DNA of 64,000 nt from Tropicimonas marinistellae. Its GTDB lineage: Bacteria > Pseudomonadota > Alphaproteobacteria > Rhodobacterales > Rhodobacteraceae. Positions 16,526 to 26,141 of this stretch are shown here, piece after piece; the stretch's first letter is position 1; each line of letters starts with the position of its first letter. Both the position numbers and the translations under genes were made by a program. The notes under the pieces are model-generated. The model was not told where the DNA came from. It saw only the letters and a program-made list of their open reading frames with translations, and did no database searches. The stretch covers positions 62,001 to 126,000 of the forward strand of contig NZ_LNCI01000002.1 in assembly GCF_001509585.1 (NCBI RefSeq), read 5' to 3'.

Positions 16526-16960
16526 ATGACTCAATCCCTTGCCTTCTGGAGCATTCAGGGACCGGGGTGGATCTTGTTCCTGTACCTCGCGATCGCCCAA
16601 TGTCCGTCTGCCTTCAGCTATGCGTTGGGTGTCCGCATGGGCACCCAGGAACCGGAGGCGCGGATTACCCGCGTCGGCACGGCATTCTGGTGGGGGTTAG
16701 CGCTGGCCGACCTTGTCTTCTACACGCCGATTCTCGGCCTCGGTCTTTTCGGCCACGCGCTTGGCCTGGAGTGGGGCACCCTGATCCTGGCAGCCGCACT
16801 GGGCGTGACGATTTACTGGCCCATTGCCTGCCTGGCGACCGTGGCCGCCGCTCGCGGCGCGCCGGGGTGGTCGCTTCCGAAGGAGCGCGACTACTGGATC
16901 GTTCTGCCGCTGATCGCGGGATGGGCCACGTTGGCACTTCTGATTGTGCTGTTCGTTTGA
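16526..16960 (+). CDS. Small membrane protein of unknown function
   Basis: A 144-residue protein with four hydrophobic segments. They run from GPGWILFLYLAIAQCPSAFSY at the N-terminus to WIVLPLIAGWATLALLIVLFV at the C-terminal end. I do not recognise a named family. The ATG at 16526 is chosen because GGAG lies about nine bases upstream; a GTG ten codons earlier (16496) would add a poorly hydrophobic tail. It lies 88 bases after the YbdK-type ligase gene and 19 bases before the DUF2161 gene, so the three are probably co-transcribed. Confidence 0.65.
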   Translation: MTQSLAFWSIQGPGWILFLYLAIAQCPSAFSYALGVRMGTQEPEARITRVGTAFWWGLALADLVFYTPILGLGLFGHALGLEWGTLILAAALGVTIYWPIACLATVAAARGAPGWSLPKERDYWIVLPLIAGWATLALLIVLFV

Positions 16961-16979
16961 CGCAAACGCGCGGGAGCGG

Positions 16980-17654
16980 ATGGTGACCCGGCCGGTGCGG
17001 GAAACTGATCTCTATGGCCCGGTCAAGGCCCTGCTGGAGACGCAGGGCTACGAGGTGAAGGGCGAGGTCGGTCCGGCGGACGTGGTTGCCTGCCGCGCCG
17101 GAGAGCCGGCGCCGGTGATCGTGGAACTCAAGAGAGGCTTCTCGCTGTCGCTTTTCCATCAGGCGGTCGCGCGGCAAAGCGTGAGCGATGCGGTCTACAT
17201 CGCGGTGCCGCGCGGCACGGGGCGGCGGTTTCAGAAGGCGCTGAAGGAGAACCTCACCCTTTGCCGCCGACTCGGCCTGGGGCTGATCACGGTGCGGCTG
17301 CGCGATGGGTTCGCGGAAGTGCACGTGGACCCCGGCCCATATCGGCCGCGGAAACACACCGCCCGTCGCGACCGGCTCTTGCGGGAATTCGCCCGCCGCG
17401 AGGGCGATCCGAACACGGGCGGGGCGGCTGCGGGGCCGCTGGTGACGGCCTACCGGCAGGACGCACTGAAGCTCGCCGCGCACCTCGCGACCCATGGGCC
17501 GGATCGTGGAGCGCAGGTAGCACGGGCGACGGGCGTTCCTCAGGCCACCCGGATCCTGGCGGCCGATCACTACGGATGGTTCGAGCGCGTGTCGCGCGGC
17601 ATATACGCGATCACGCCGAACGGGTGCCGCGCGCTTGCGGACCGCAAAGACTGA
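16980..17654 (+). CDS. DUF2161 family protein with a PD-(D/E)xK nuclease-like core
   Basis: A 224-residue protein. The N-terminus (RETDLYGPVKALLETQGYEV), then D34 and ELK at 49-51, reproduce the spacing of a PD-(D/E)xK endonuclease core. VELKRGFSLSLFHQAVARQ and SDAVYIAVP are recognisable parts of DUF2161, sometimes annotated as a phosphodiesterase. The C-terminal part (GAQVARATGVPQATRILAAD, then YGWFERVSRGIYAITPNG) looks like a winged helix, so DNA binding is plausible. The ATG at 16980 has GGGAG five bases upstream. The role is unknown; the fold call is inference. Confidence 0.72.
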   Translation: MVTRPVRETDLYGPVKALLETQGYEVKGEVGPADVVACRAGEPAPVIVELKRGFSLSLFHQAVARQSVSDAVYIAVPRGTGRRFQKALKENLTLCRRLGLGLITVRLRDGFAEVHVDPGPYRPRKHTARRDRLLREFARREGDPNTGGAAAGPLVTAYRQDALKLAAHLATHGPDRGAQVARATGVPQATRILAADHYGWFERVSRGIYAITPNGCRALADRKD

Positions 17655-17768
17655 CGATCGGGCTGCGGGGGTCGGCCTTGGCGTTGGGGCACACGGAACA
17701 AATGGCCACCATCGGTGCCGTGTTTGTATCCCGCGGGGTCGGAATACTGCCGCCGGGGCCTTTGTGAG

Positions 17769-17852
17769 GCACGCGGCCCCTCGGGGCCGCGTGCCCGGCC
17801 CAACGGGGCCGGTTGCATCTGCGATGCGGCCGGGCCGGGCGGGAGCGCGCCC
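17769..17852. repeat. Dispersed triple-hairpin intergenic repeat, copy A
   Basis: It starts with a perfect 12-base inverted repeat (GCACGCGGCCCC / GGGGCCGCGTGC, 17769-17794). Then come CCGGCCCAACGGGGCCGG, a small GCATC-TGC-GATGC hairpin, and GGGCGGGAGCGC. The segments CCGGCCCAACGG, GCATCTGCGATGC and GGGCGGGAGCGC recur in the same order at 43892-43961. Here it lies between convergent genes and could act as a two-way terminator for the DUF2161 and transketolase genes. Confidence 0.7.
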
Positions 17853-17873
17853 GAGACGGCCGGCGTCAACCGC

Positions 17874-19886
17874 TCAGAGAAGTGCCTTGACCTTGTCCGC
17901 CGTGGCCGCAGCGGTAATGCCGAAGTGCGAGTAGAGATCGCTGAGCGGGGCGGATGCGCCGAAATCGGACATGCCTACGAAATCCGACTTGGCCGCGCGT
18001 CCGCGCTCGCCCAGAAGCCACTGATCCCAGCCCTGGCGCACGCCGGCCTCGATTGCCACGCGCACGCCTGTGCCGGGAAGGACCTTCTTGCGATAGGCTT
18101 CCGGCTGGGCAGCGAAGAGCTCCATGCAGGGCATGGAGACAACGCGGGTGCCGATCCCGGCCTCCTCCAATGCTGCGCGCGCCTCCAGTGCGATTGCAAC
18201 CTCCGAGCCGCTCGCCAGCAGGATCGCCTGCCGCTTCGAGCCGGCCTCCGCCAGAATGTACCCGCCCTTGGCGGTGAGGTTCTCCGACGCGTCGTCGCGC
18301 ACGGTGGCGAGGCCCTGCCGCGACAGCGCCAGCACGGACGGCGTGTCGGCCTGTTCGAGCGCCACTTCCCAGGCTTCGGCGGTCTCCACCGCATCGGCCG
18401 GGCGGAAGACCAGCATGTTAGGCGTCGCACGCAGCATCGCCAGATGTTCCACCGGCTGGTGGGTGGGGCCGTCTTCGCCGAGCCCGATACTGTCGTGGGT
18501 CATGACGTAGACGACCGGCACGCGCATCAGCGCCGACAGACGCATGGACGGACGTGCGTAGTCGGTGAAGCACATGAAGGTGCCGCCATAGGGCCGCAAA
18601 CCGCCGTGCAACGCGATGCCGTTCATCGCCGCCGCCATACCGTGCTCGCGTACGCCGTAGCGCATGTAACGGCCGGTACGGTCATCGGGGGTGAAGTCTG
18701 CCATCTCGGCGGACTTGGTATTGTTCGATCCCGTCAGGTCGGCGGAGCCGCCGAAGGTCTCGGTCATGATCGGGTTGATCACATCGAGCGCCATTTCGGA
18801 AGCCTTTCGGGTGGCGACCTTCGGGGCGTCGGCGACCAGCTTGGCCCGGTACTCGGCCAGCGCGCCGGCAAGCGCGGCGGGCAGTGTTCCGGACTGGACG
18901 CGCTCGAATTCAGCGCGGCTGTCGGCGTCGAGCGCGGCGAGCCGGCCTTCCCACTCGGAGCGGGCACCGGCGCCGCGGGCGCCGATCTGCTCCCAGGCGG
19001 ATTTGACATCTGCCGGGATCACAAACGGGCCGTGTTCCCAGCCATAGACGGCGCGGGTATCGGCGATGAGCTGGGCGTCGGTGAGCGCGCCGTGGCCCTT
19101 CGAGGTGTCCTGCGCAGAGGAGCCGAGGGCGATATGGGTTTTGCAGGCGATCATCGTCGGCAGGTCGCTGGCCCGGGCCTCGGCGATGGCGGCGTCGATC
19201 GCATCGGGGTCATGCCCGTCGATGGAGATCACGTGCCAGCCGGAGGCGGCGAAGCGGGCCTGCTGGTCGGTGCGGTCGGCAATGCCCACGGGGCCGTCGA
19301 TGGTGATGCCGTTGTCGTCCCAGAAGACGATCAGATGCGAGAGCTTCTGCCGGCCGGCAAGCGCGATGGCTTCCTGGCTGACGCCTTCCATCAGGCAGCC
19401 GTCGCCGGCGATGCAATAGGTGTAGTGGTTCACCACGTCGGCGCCCCAGGTGGCGCGCAGGTGTTCCTCCGCGATTGCGAAGCCGACGGCATTGGCGATG
19501 CCTTGGCCGAGCGGGCCGGTCGTGGTCTCCACGCCGCGGGCGTGGCCGTATTCCGGGTGGCCGGCGGTGATCGCGTTGAGCTGGCGGAAATTCTTCACCT
19601 GTTCCAGTGTCATGTCGGGCGAGCCGGTCAGGTGCAGCAGCGAATAGAGCAGCATCGAGCCGTGGCCGGCCGACAGGATGAAGCGGTCACGGTCCGGCCA
19701 TTCGGGATTGGCGGCGTCGAATTTCAGGTGCTTTCCGAACAGGACGGTGGCGACATCGGCCATGCCCATGGGCATGCCGGAATGACCGGAATTGGCGGCG
19801 GCGACGGCGTCGAGCGCGAGTACCCGGATGGCGCATGCCTTTTGCCAGTGCTCGGGGTGTGCCGCTTTCAGGGCTTCGATATCCAA
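17874..19886 (-). CDS. tkt: Transketolase
   Basis: Thiamine-diphosphate enzyme of the pentose phosphate pathway, transferring two-carbon units between sugar phosphates. Residues 1-330 hold the pyrophosphate-binding domain with the GDG motif [15 protein letters not shown]. The pyrimidine domain has [21 protein letters not shown] and the [13 protein letters not shown] loop near 465. The family's usual length of about 670 is matched only if translation begins at the TTG at 19886, which has AAAGGATC upstream. There is no in-frame ATG nearby with a ribosome site. It is transcribed away from the zapA pair. Confidence 0.95.
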   Translation of the reverse strand: MDIEALKAAHPEHWQKACAIRVLALDAVAAANSGHSGMPMGMADVATVLFGKHLKFDAANPEWPDRDRFILSAGHGSMLLYSLLHLTGSPDMTLEQVKNFRQLNAITAGHPEYGHARGVETTTGPLGQGIANAVGFAIAEEHLRATWGADVVNHYTYCIAGDGCLMEGVSQEAIALAGRQKLSHLIVFWDDNGITIDGPVGIADRTDQQARFAASGWHVISIDGHDPDAIDAAIAEARASDLPTMIACKTHIALGSSAQDTSKGHGALTDAQLIADTRAVYGWEHGPFVIPADVKSAWEQIGARGAGARSEWEGRLAALDADSRAEFERVQSGTLPAALAGALAEYRAKLVADAPKVATRKASEMALDVINPIMTETFGGSADLTGSNNTKSAEMADFTPDDRTGRYMRYGVREHGMAAAMNGIALHGGLRPYGGTFMCFTDYARPSMRLSALMRVPVVYVMTHDSIGLGEDGPTHQPVEHLAMLRATPNMLVFRPADAVETAEAWEVALEQADTPSVLALSRQGLATVRDDASENLTAKGGYILAEAGSKRQAILLASGSEVAIALEARAALEEAGIGTRVVSMPCMELFAAQPEAYRKKVLPGTGVRVAIEAGVRQGWDQWLLGERGRAAKSDFVGMSDFGASAPLSDLYSHFGITAAATADKVKALL

Positions 19887-20149
19887 CGTGAGATCCTTTC
19901 GGTTGCCGGGCGCGCCGGAGGAGGGCGCGAAGAACGCTCGGGGCGGTTTACCAGCGGCAGCGGGCGCGTCAACGTGGCGTAGTGTACATGAAGGGCGTAC
20001 ATGAAGAAGCTGGTCTAAGTGCCTGAGTGCCAAGGGGGGGCGCAATCCGTGACGTTGTTGGATAGAATTGAATGCAATCGTTCGCGGGCCGATTCGCTGC
20101 GGCTGCGTAGCCCGTCCTTGCAACGAAGCCGTGACACGGGGAGAGGAGC

Positions 20150-20563
20150 ATGAACGAAATCGCCGATCTGGAGGGCCGGATCTCTGCCGCAATGGCGCGG
20201 ATTGCGACGGCCGTGGAGCGGTTCGAGGGTGACGGGACCGGATCCGCCGACGCGCTCGACCACGCGCGCCGGGCAGCGGAAACCGCGGAAGCGGAGGCGC
20301 GTGCGGCGCTGGCCCGGGCCGAGTCGGCCGAGGCGGAGGTGGCGCGTCTGACCCAGGCGCTGGAAGCCGAGAGCGATGCGGGCGGGCAATTGCGCGAGCG
20401 AGTGGGCACCCTGAAATCCATGAAGGAGCGCCAGCAGGAGCGGATTGCGGAGCTTGAGGCGGAGTTGAAGGCGATTGCCGGGCTGCGCACGGCCGACAGA
20501 GAGGAACTCGACGGGCTCATCTCGTCGCTTGCACCACTGGTGGAGGGGCAAAGCGATGCCTGA
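20150..20563 (+). CDS. Coiled-coil protein encoded upstream of zapA
   Basis: A 137-residue, highly charged protein that is almost entirely predicted coiled coil. Alanine and glutamate repeats run from [20 protein letters not shown] through [20 protein letters not shown]. There is no signal peptide or membrane segment. The start follows GGGGAGAGGAGC. Its last eight bases overlap the zapA start, so the two are translationally linked. A role alongside ZapA in division is a guess from position only. Confidence 0.75.
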   Translation: MNEIADLEGRISAAMARIATAVERFEGDGTGSADALDHARRAAETAEAEARAALARAESAEAEVARLTQALEAESDAGGQLRERVGTLKSMKERQQERIAELEAELKAIAGLRTADREELDGLISSLAPLVEGQSDA

Positions 20564-20951
20564 GATCAAGATCAAGATTGGCGGCAAGGAATTCACCGTG
20601 GCCTGCCAGGACGGCGAGGAGCAATACCTGCTGTCGGCGGCAGCGATGCTGGACCGGGAGGCGCAGGGGCTGGTGAGCCAGATCGGCCGAATGCCGGAAG
20701 CGCGGATGTTGCTGATGGCCGGTTTGATGCTGGCCGACCGAACCGCTGCCTACGAGGAGAAGGCGGCGGCTGCCGAGCAGCAACTAGCGCAGCAGCAAAA
20801 GGTGATCGACGAGATGAAGGCGTCGCCGACGCCCGCGCCCGAACGTGTCGAGGTGCCGGTCATTCCCCCGACACTCGCCGACAGCCTTGCCGAGATCGCG
20901 GCGCGCGCCGAGGCGCTCGCGGCCCGCGCGGAGGAAAAGACCGGGGGGTAG
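20556..20951 (+). CDS. zapA: Cell division protein ZapA
   Basis: A 131-residue FtsZ-associated protein that cross-links FtsZ filaments at the septum. The N-terminal [20 protein letters not shown] is the typical ZapA strand-turn-strand. It is followed by YLLSAAAMLDREAQGL and a long helix (MLLMAGLMLADRTAAYEEKAAAAEQQLAQ) that forms the tetrameric coiled coil. The C-terminal tail is rich in Pro and Ala and variable. The ATG is preceded by GGAGGGG. In many proteobacteria the gene after zapA encodes 6S RNA; see the structured stretch downstream. Confidence 0.9.
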   Translation: MPEIKIKIGGKEFTVACQDGEEQYLLSAAAMLDREAQGLVSQIGRMPEARMLLMAGLMLADRTAAYEEKAAAAEQQLAQQQKVIDEMKASPTPAPERVEVPVIPPTLADSLAEIAARAEALAARAEEKTGG

Positions 20952-21079
20952 GCGTTTTGCCGCCACCGAACGGCACCTGCGGCCGATGGCGCCTGGCCGG
21001 TCGTGGCGCCCGCGTTTCGCGGGCGACGGCGGTACGGTAAGGAGCGTCTGTGACGCAATCTATGCAGGCGTCGGCCGTG
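20952..21079 (+). terminator. Structured intergenic region after zapA, with a CGCCCGCG/CGCGGGCG hairpin
   Basis: The gap between convergent zapA and the glutaredoxin gene contains a perfect eight-pair hairpin (CGCCCGCG-TTT-CGCGGGCG, about 21007-21025). Around it GCCGCC near 20958 can pair with GGCGGT near 21029. It may be only a terminator. The position right after zapA is where 6S RNA lies in many proteobacteria, but the gap is shorter than a usual 6S RNA. Confidence 0.4.
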
Positions 21080-21439
21080 TCAGGCGTTGGCTTCGCGGAT
21101 CTTGTCCGCGGCGTCCTTGTCGTAGGCGACACCGTTCTGGTCGAAGAGCTGGTCCAACTCTCCGGAGAGCGTCATCTCCGTAATGATGTCGCAGCCGCCC
21201 ACGAATTCGCCCTTCACGTAGAGCTGCGGGATTGTCGGCCAGTCGGAGTATTCCTTGATGCCCTGACGGATTTCCTCGTCGGCGAGCACGTTCACATCCG
21301 TGAAGTCCACGCCCATGAAGTTCAGCACCCCGGCAACGCGCTGTGAGAAGCCGCATTGAGGCGCCATTTTCGTGCCTTTCATGTAGAGGACGACATCGTT
21401 GTCGGTGACGGTCTGTTTGATGGTGTCTTGTGCGGTCAT
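21080..21439 (-). CDS. grxD: Monothiol glutaredoxin, Grx4 family
   Basis: A 119-residue CGFS glutaredoxin (C29-S32 in [16 protein letters not shown]) that carries or transfers [2Fe-2S] clusters with glutathione rather than acting as a thiol reductant. The glutathione-binding elements [19 protein letters not shown] near residue 66 are intact. The gene lies 110 bases downstream of a BolA-family gene on the same strand. Grx4 and BolA proteins form cluster-bridged complexes, so co-expression makes sense. Confidence 0.95.
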   Translation of the reverse strand: MTAQDTIKQTVTDNDVVLYMKGTKMAPQCGFSQRVAGVLNFMGVDFTDVNVLADEEIRQGIKEYSDWPTIPQLYVKGEFVGGCDIITEMTLSGELDQLFDQNGVAYDKDAADKIREANA

Positions 21440-21549
21440 GGTCTGATGGTTCCTTTGTTCCTATCCGGCGCCCGGAGGAGGGCTCGCCGTGGCAGTATCC
21501 GTCGCCCTGGCGCACGCGCGCTGAGCGACGTCCCTACAGGTCGTTTCGA

Positions 21550-21792
21550 TCAGTCGGGCGCTTTGGTTGTCAGGGCCAATGCGTGCAGATCCGCGTTGCT
21601 GCCATCCATCATGCCCTTCAGCGCGGCATAGACGGCACGCTGCTGCTGCACGCGGTTCAGGCCGCGAAAACTCTCGTCGATCACTTCCGCGGCATAGTGC
21701 GCCCCGTCACCGGCGACGTCCGTGACGACGATGACGGCTTTGGGGAAGGCATCTCGGAGCAGTGTTTCGATTTGCTGGGCCTCGATGGCCAT
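21550..21792 (-). CDS. BolA family protein
   Basis: An 80-residue protein of the BolA/IbaG type. DGAHYAAEVIDESFRGLNRV is followed by QRAVYAALKGMMDGSNADLHALALTTKAP, including the conserved late histidine. Short BolA proteins work with monothiol glutaredoxins in iron-sulfur cluster handling, and such a glutaredoxin gene follows directly. No DNA-binding role is assumed. Preceded by AGAGGA and located 165 bases after purL on the same strand. Confidence 0.92.
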   Translation of the reverse strand: MAIEAQQIETLLRDAFPKAVIVVTDVAGDGAHYAAEVIDESFRGLNRVQQQRAVYAALKGMMDGSNADLHALALTTKAPD

Positions 21793-21957
21793 GGGCGGGA
21801 ATCCTCTGGCTTATGATTGGGGTAAAACGTAGTGGCGGGGGCAGGGCGCTGCAAGCCCGCTGATGGCGCCCGGCCCCGACGCAACGGATCGGGTGGCACG
21901 GTCGCTGCACGGATGATGGGCCGCGCAAGGGGCGCGGCCGTTCGGGTTATCAGACGG

Positions 21958-24117
21958 TCAGCCCACCGCCCCGGCAAACGCGCTCCGGAAGAGCGCGCTC
22001 AACTCGGCAAGCGGTGCCTCCGACGCGGCGAAGCGGACCTTGTCGCCGGTGAAGCGCCCGATGGTCTGAAGCGGCACGCTCGCCTTGCCGGCTGCGATCA
22101 TCAGCGCCTCGGCCTTGTCGTAGGAACAGGCGATGAGGTAGCGGCCTTGATCCTCGCCGAAGAGCGTTGCGGTGTCTGCCGCATCGATGATGATGCCGAC
22201 GCCGGCGCTCTCGGCCATTTCGAAGGCGGCGAGCGCCAGCCCGCCGTCGCTGAGGTCGGTGCAGCCGTCGATCCAGTCCCGGTTGGCACGGATGAAATCG
22301 CCATGGGCGGCTTCCGCGGCCAGGTCCACGTGGGGCGCGTCGCCGTCCTCGCGGTTGAACACCTCGGCCAGCAGGGCGGACTGGCCCAAATGGCCGGCGG
22401 TTTCGCCCAGCAGGAGCAGCACGTGACCCTCGCGGGCCTCGCGCCCGATCATGTGGCTCAGGTCGTCGATGAGGCCGATGGCGCCGATGGTGGGGGTGGG
22501 CAGGATCGGCTCGCCATCCGTCTCGTTGTAGAGCGAGACATTGCCGGAGACGATGGGCATGTCGAGGGCCGCGCAGGCCGCGCCGATGCCCTGTATGGCG
22601 CCGACGAACTGGCCCATGATCTCGGGTTTCTCTGGATTGCCGAAGTTGAGATTGTCAGTGGTTGCCAGCGGCTTTGCCCCGACGGCGGTGAGGTTGCGAT
22701 AGGCCTCTGCCACGGCCTGTTTGCCGCCTTCAACGGGGTTCGCGCGGACGTAGCGCGGGGTGACGTCGGAGGTGAAGGCCACGGCCTTGTTTGTGCCGTG
22801 GACGCGCACGACGCCGGCCCCGGCGCCTGGGGTGCGGACGGTGTCGCCCATGACCGACTGGTCGTACTGCTCGTAGACCCATTGCTTCGCGGCATAGTTC
22901 GGCGAGGCGATCAGTGCCTTGAGCGCGTCGATCGGATCGACGTCGGGCACCGGCTCCATCTCGGCGGCGGGATCGGTGGGCACCCAGAGGCGGTCATATT
23001 CCGGCGAGGAGCCTGCCAGCGTCGCGAGCGGGAGGTCTGCGACGACGGCGCCATTGTGCTCGATCAGGAAACGATCCTCGGGGATTGTTTCGCCAACGAT
23101 GGCGAAGTCGAGGTCCCATTTCTCGAAGACGGCGCGGGCCTCCGCCTCCTTCTCGGGGCGCAAGACCATGAGCATGCGCTCCTGGCTCTCCGAGAGCATC
23201 ATCTCGTAAGGCGTCATCGCCTCCTCGCGCTGCGGCACGCAGTCCAGGTCGAGCCGGATGCCGAGGCCGCCCTTGTCGCCCATCTCGACAGCAGAGCAGG
23301 TAAGGCCCGCTGCGCCCATGTCCTGAATCGAGATCACAGCGCCAGTCTGCATCAGCTCCAGGCAGGCTTCCATCAGGCGCTTCTCGGTGAAGGGGTCGCC
23401 GACCTGGACGGTCGGGCGTTTCTCCTCGATGGTCTCGTCGAATTCCGCGGAAGCCATGGTCGCGCCGCCTACACCGTCGCGGCCGGTCTTGGCGCCGAGA
23501 TAGACGACCGGCATGCCGACGCCCGAGGCGGCGGAATAGAAGATCTTGTCGGTATCGGCGAGGCCTGCGGCGAAAGCGTTGACGAGGCAATTGCCGTTAT
23601 AGGCGGGGTGGAAACGGACCTCGCCGCCCACCGTCGGCACGCCGAAGCAATTGCCGTAGCCGCCGATGCCGGCCACCACGCCGGAGACGACCGAGCGGGT
23701 CTTGGGGTGGTCCGGCATGCCGAAGCTGAGCGCGTTCATCGCCGCGATGGGCCGTGCACCCATGGTGAAGACATCGCGCAGGATGCCGCCCACGCCGGTC
23801 GCCGCGCCCTGGTAGGGCTCGATATAGGAGGGGTGGTTATGGCTCTCCATCTTGAAGATCACCGCCTGACCGTCGCCGATATCCACCACGCCGGCGTTCT
23901 CGCCCGGCCCGCAGATCACCTGGGGGCCGTCGGTGGGCAGGGTGCGCAGCCATTTCTTCGAGGACTTGTAGGAGCAATGCTCGTTCCACATGGCCGAGAA
24001 GATGCCCAGTTCGGTGAAATTCGGATCGCGGTTCAGGATCCGCAGGATCTCCGAATATTCCTCGGGCTTCAGGCCGTGGGCCTCGATGATCTCCGGCGTG
24101 ATGGCTGGCTCTTGCAT
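21958..24117 (-). CDS. purL: Phosphoribosylformylglycinamidine synthase subunit PurL
   Basis: The ATP-dependent synthase subunit of the fourth step of de novo purine synthesis; it works with PurS and PurQ, neither of which is in the window. The 719 residues match the small, three-protein form. The start [21 protein letters not shown], then [39 protein letters not shown] and [16 protein letters not shown], are textbook PurL. The ATG at 24117 has AGGGGA upstream. It heads a run of minus-strand genes with bolA and grxD. Confidence 0.97.
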   Translation of the reverse strand: MQEPAITPEIIEAHGLKPEEYSEILRILNRDPNFTELGIFSAMWNEHCSYKSSKKWLRTLPTDGPQVICGPGENAGVVDIGDGQAVIFKMESHNHPSYIEPYQGAATGVGGILRDVFTMGARPIAAMNALSFGMPDHPKTRSVVSGVVAGIGGYGNCFGVPTVGGEVRFHPAYNGNCLVNAFAAGLADTDKIFYSAASGVGMPVVYLGAKTGRDGVGGATMASAEFDETIEEKRPTVQVGDPFTEKRLMEACLELMQTGAVISIQDMGAAGLTCSAVEMGDKGGLGIRLDLDCVPQREEAMTPYEMMLSESQERMLMVLRPEKEAEARAVFEKWDLDFAIVGETIPEDRFLIEHNGAVVADLPLATLAGSSPEYDRLWVPTDPAAEMEPVPDVDPIDALKALIASPNYAAKQWVYEQYDQSVMGDTVRTPGAGAGVVRVHGTNKAVAFTSDVTPRYVRANPVEGGKQAVAEAYRNLTAVGAKPLATTDNLNFGNPEKPEIMGQFVGAIQGIGAACAALDMPIVSGNVSLYNETDGEPILPTPTIGAIGLIDDLSHMIGREAREGHVLLLLGETAGHLGQSALLAEVFNREDGDAPHVDLAAEAAHGDFIRANRDWIDGCTDLSDGGLALAAFEMAESAGVGIIIDAADTATLFGEDQGRYLIACSYDKAEALMIAAGKASVPLQTIGRFTGDKVRFAASEAPLAELSALFRSAFAGAVG

Positions 24118-24337
24118 GAACTGTCCCCTGATGTCGGCTGCGCTTTTAGGCCGGGCGGGCGGAAAGGGGAAGGGGCGGTTGCCAGGGGCGCGCTGTCGCG
24201 GTAGGCCGGGGGTACTTACAAACGTCTGGTCCACATAGATCCGGAAGCTGTTCCGGCGAATAGGCGGGGCATGCCCCTGCCAGGTTTCCTATTGGATTTC
24301 GCGGATACGCCGAGGCGATCCGCAGTTAGGACAGACG

Positions 24338-25159
24338 ATGTTCGACACTCTAGAGTTTTTCACGAAGCGCCCCGGGATATTTGACGGGGCGGATACCGCG
24401 GCTCTTTGGGCGGACCCGCATGTGGCGCGGCAAATGCTGGCACTGCATCTGGAGCCGGGGCACGGGATTGCGTCCCGGCCGCATGCGGAAATTGCCGAAA
24501 TGGCGGGATGGATCGCCGACGATCTGGATCTGCGCGGCAAGCGGCTAACGGATCTGGGCTGCGGGCCGGGCCTCTATGCGGCGCATTTCGCGGCAGCCGG
24601 TGCGGACGTGACGGGGCTGGACCTGTCAGAGATCGCGCTCGATCACGCGCGACGGGTGGCGTGCCCCGTGGGGACCTTTCGGTGCGCGAATTACCTGGAT
24701 GACCCATTGCCCGGAACGGATGTCGCCACATTGATCTACGGCGATGTCTGCGCGCTCTCGCCTGCGCAGCGGGGACGGTTGTTCGCCAAGGTGCGCGGGG
24801 CATTGGCGCCCGGTGGCACATTTGTGCTGGATGCCTTTCCTCCCGCTCAGTTCGAGACACGCGAAGAGGACAGCGAGGTTGCCTTGCGGCTGATGGACGG
24901 ATTCTGGGCGGCGGGCGACTACGTGGGGCTGCGGCGGACGTACCTCTACCCGGAGCACTCGACCGCACTCGACCGGTACTTGATCGTGGAGCCGCACCGG
25001 CAGCGGCAGGTCGATACCTGGCTGCAATATCTCTCGCCGGAGGCGTTGACGCAGGCGCTGGAAGCCGCGGGGTTCCGAAGTGAGCCGGCGCGCGATGCGG
25101 TGAGCGGGCAACCATGGGCCGGCGGAGGACGGCCCTTTGCACTGGTTGCACATGCATAG
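24338..25159 (+). CDS. Class I SAM-dependent methyltransferase
   Basis: A 273-residue methyltransferase. Motif I is LTDLGCGPGLYAAHFAAAGA at about residues 69-88. The acidic residue of motif II is in VTGLDLSEIALDHAR, and motif post-II/III is in GALAPGGTFVLDAF. The C-terminal domain (YLYPEHSTALDRYLIVEPHR, then LSPEALTQALEAAGF) follows the pattern of small-molecule methyltransferases, but no substrate can be assigned. It is a single-gene unit. Confidence 0.82.
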   Translation: MFDTLEFFTKRPGIFDGADTAALWADPHVARQMLALHLEPGHGIASRPHAEIAEMAGWIADDLDLRGKRLTDLGCGPGLYAAHFAAAGADVTGLDLSEIALDHARRVACPVGTFRCANYLDDPLPGTDVATLIYGDVCALSPAQRGRLFAKVRGALAPGGTFVLDAFPPAQFETREEDSEVALRLMDGFWAAGDYVGLRRTYLYPEHSTALDRYLIVEPHRQRQVDTWLQYLSPEALTQALEAAGFRSEPARDAVSGQPWAGGGRPFALVAHA

Positions 25160-25251
25160 GTCAGCCGGTGTCGGTGGGCGGGACCCTCTGCCCGCCGGTA
25201 CAGCTCACTTTCGATTGACCAATTGCCGTGCCTGAGAAGGTATGCCGCGAC

Positions 25252-26118
25252 TCAGAGCACGGCGCCGCTGAACATGGCGCCGACGTAGCCTGCGTAGAGG
25301 GCGGGCGCCTCGACGTTCATTGAGTGGCCGATCTCTGGCAGGCGAACCAGACGGCAGGCGGGCAGGCGCTCGACCATCGTCTGCATGTGGGAAAGCGGGA
25401 TGATCCCATCCCATTCGCCCCACAGGACGAGGGTTTCATGGGTAAGTTCGGACATGCGGGCCGCGACCTCGCCGGCGTCGTGTTCGGCGGACAGGTGAAA
25501 AGGCGTTCCAAGCCAGATGCCGTCGGCGCATTGCTGCGTCTGCGCGAGGAGGCGGTCGTAAAGCGCGGCCGAGTCGGCGTCCGGGGCGCGATAGATCGGG
25601 GTCTTCCCAAGACCCAGACTGTCGGGATCAAAGAGCGTGGGCGCAACACCCGCCATGACCGCGCGGGTCAGGGTCGCATCGGCTTGCATGGTGCGGAAAA
25701 CCTCCAGCGCCGCCTCTTCGAACGGCAAGCCGAAGGGGGAAACCGGATCCAACGACAGGATGCGGCCGAAGCGGTCTGGCTGAGCAAGCTGCATCCGGTT
25801 GGCGATGAAACCGCCGGTGGAGTGGGTCGCGAGGTGGCAGCGCGCGATGCCGAGCGCATCCAGCGCTGCGAGCATGTCCTCCGCGTGCTGCTGCATGGAG
25901 TAATTGGAGAAATCCGCGGTCGCGGTCGGCTTCTCGCTGTCGCCGCAGCCGCGCCAGTCGATGCCGATCACGCGCAGATCGGACGGAAAATGGCGGGCGG
26001 CGAGTTCGATCCAGTCCTTGCTGGCAAGATTCCCGTGGATGAAGACAACCGTCACCGGGCCGTCGCCCCAGATGCGGCAACCGAGCTGGATGCCGCCGGC
26101 CTGTATTTGTCCTGGCAT
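25252..26118 (-). CDS. Alpha/beta hydrolase
   Basis: A 288-residue alpha/beta-hydrolase. The oxyanion motif is HGNLASKDW near residue 29. The nucleophile elbow is THSTGG rather than the usual GxSxG, since the first glycine is replaced by threonine. The catalytic His is in LPEIGHSMNVEAP near the C-terminus. The probable acid is the Asp of LWGEWDGIIPL. The ATG at 26118 has AGGAG eight bases upstream; open sequence further upstream is the overlapping transglycosylase region. Substrate unknown; esterases, lactonases and dehalogenases share this pattern. Confidence 0.82.
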   Translation of the reverse strand: MPGQIQAGGIQLGCRIWGDGPVTVVFIHGNLASKDWIELAARHFPSDLRVIGIDWRGCGDSEKPTATADFSNYSMQQHAEDMLAALDALGIARCHLATHSTGGFIANRMQLAQPDRFGRILSLDPVSPFGLPFEEAALEVFRTMQADATLTRAVMAGVAPTLFDPDSLGLGKTPIYRAPDADSAALYDRLLAQTQQCADGIWLGTPFHLSAEHDAGEVAARMSELTHETLVLWGEWDGIIPLSHMQTMVERLPACRLVRLPEIGHSMNVEAPALYAGYVGAMFSGAVL

Positions 26119-26141
26119 GTGGAAATCTCCTGCGACGCCGG

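Noticed and set aside
15079-16527. Long minus-strand open frame opposite the YbdK-type ligase
   Set aside because: Composition rich in Arg, Pro, His and Gln without motifs; the plus-strand gene has all family residues.
21832-24204. 790-codon open frame antisense to purL
   Set aside because: No start signal and no domain; purL explains the region completely.
24365-24385. CCCCGGGATATTTGACGG, similar to the GGATATTT repeat
   Set aside because: It lies inside the methyltransferase coding region and lacks the GACAGAAGAA half, so it is probably coincidental.
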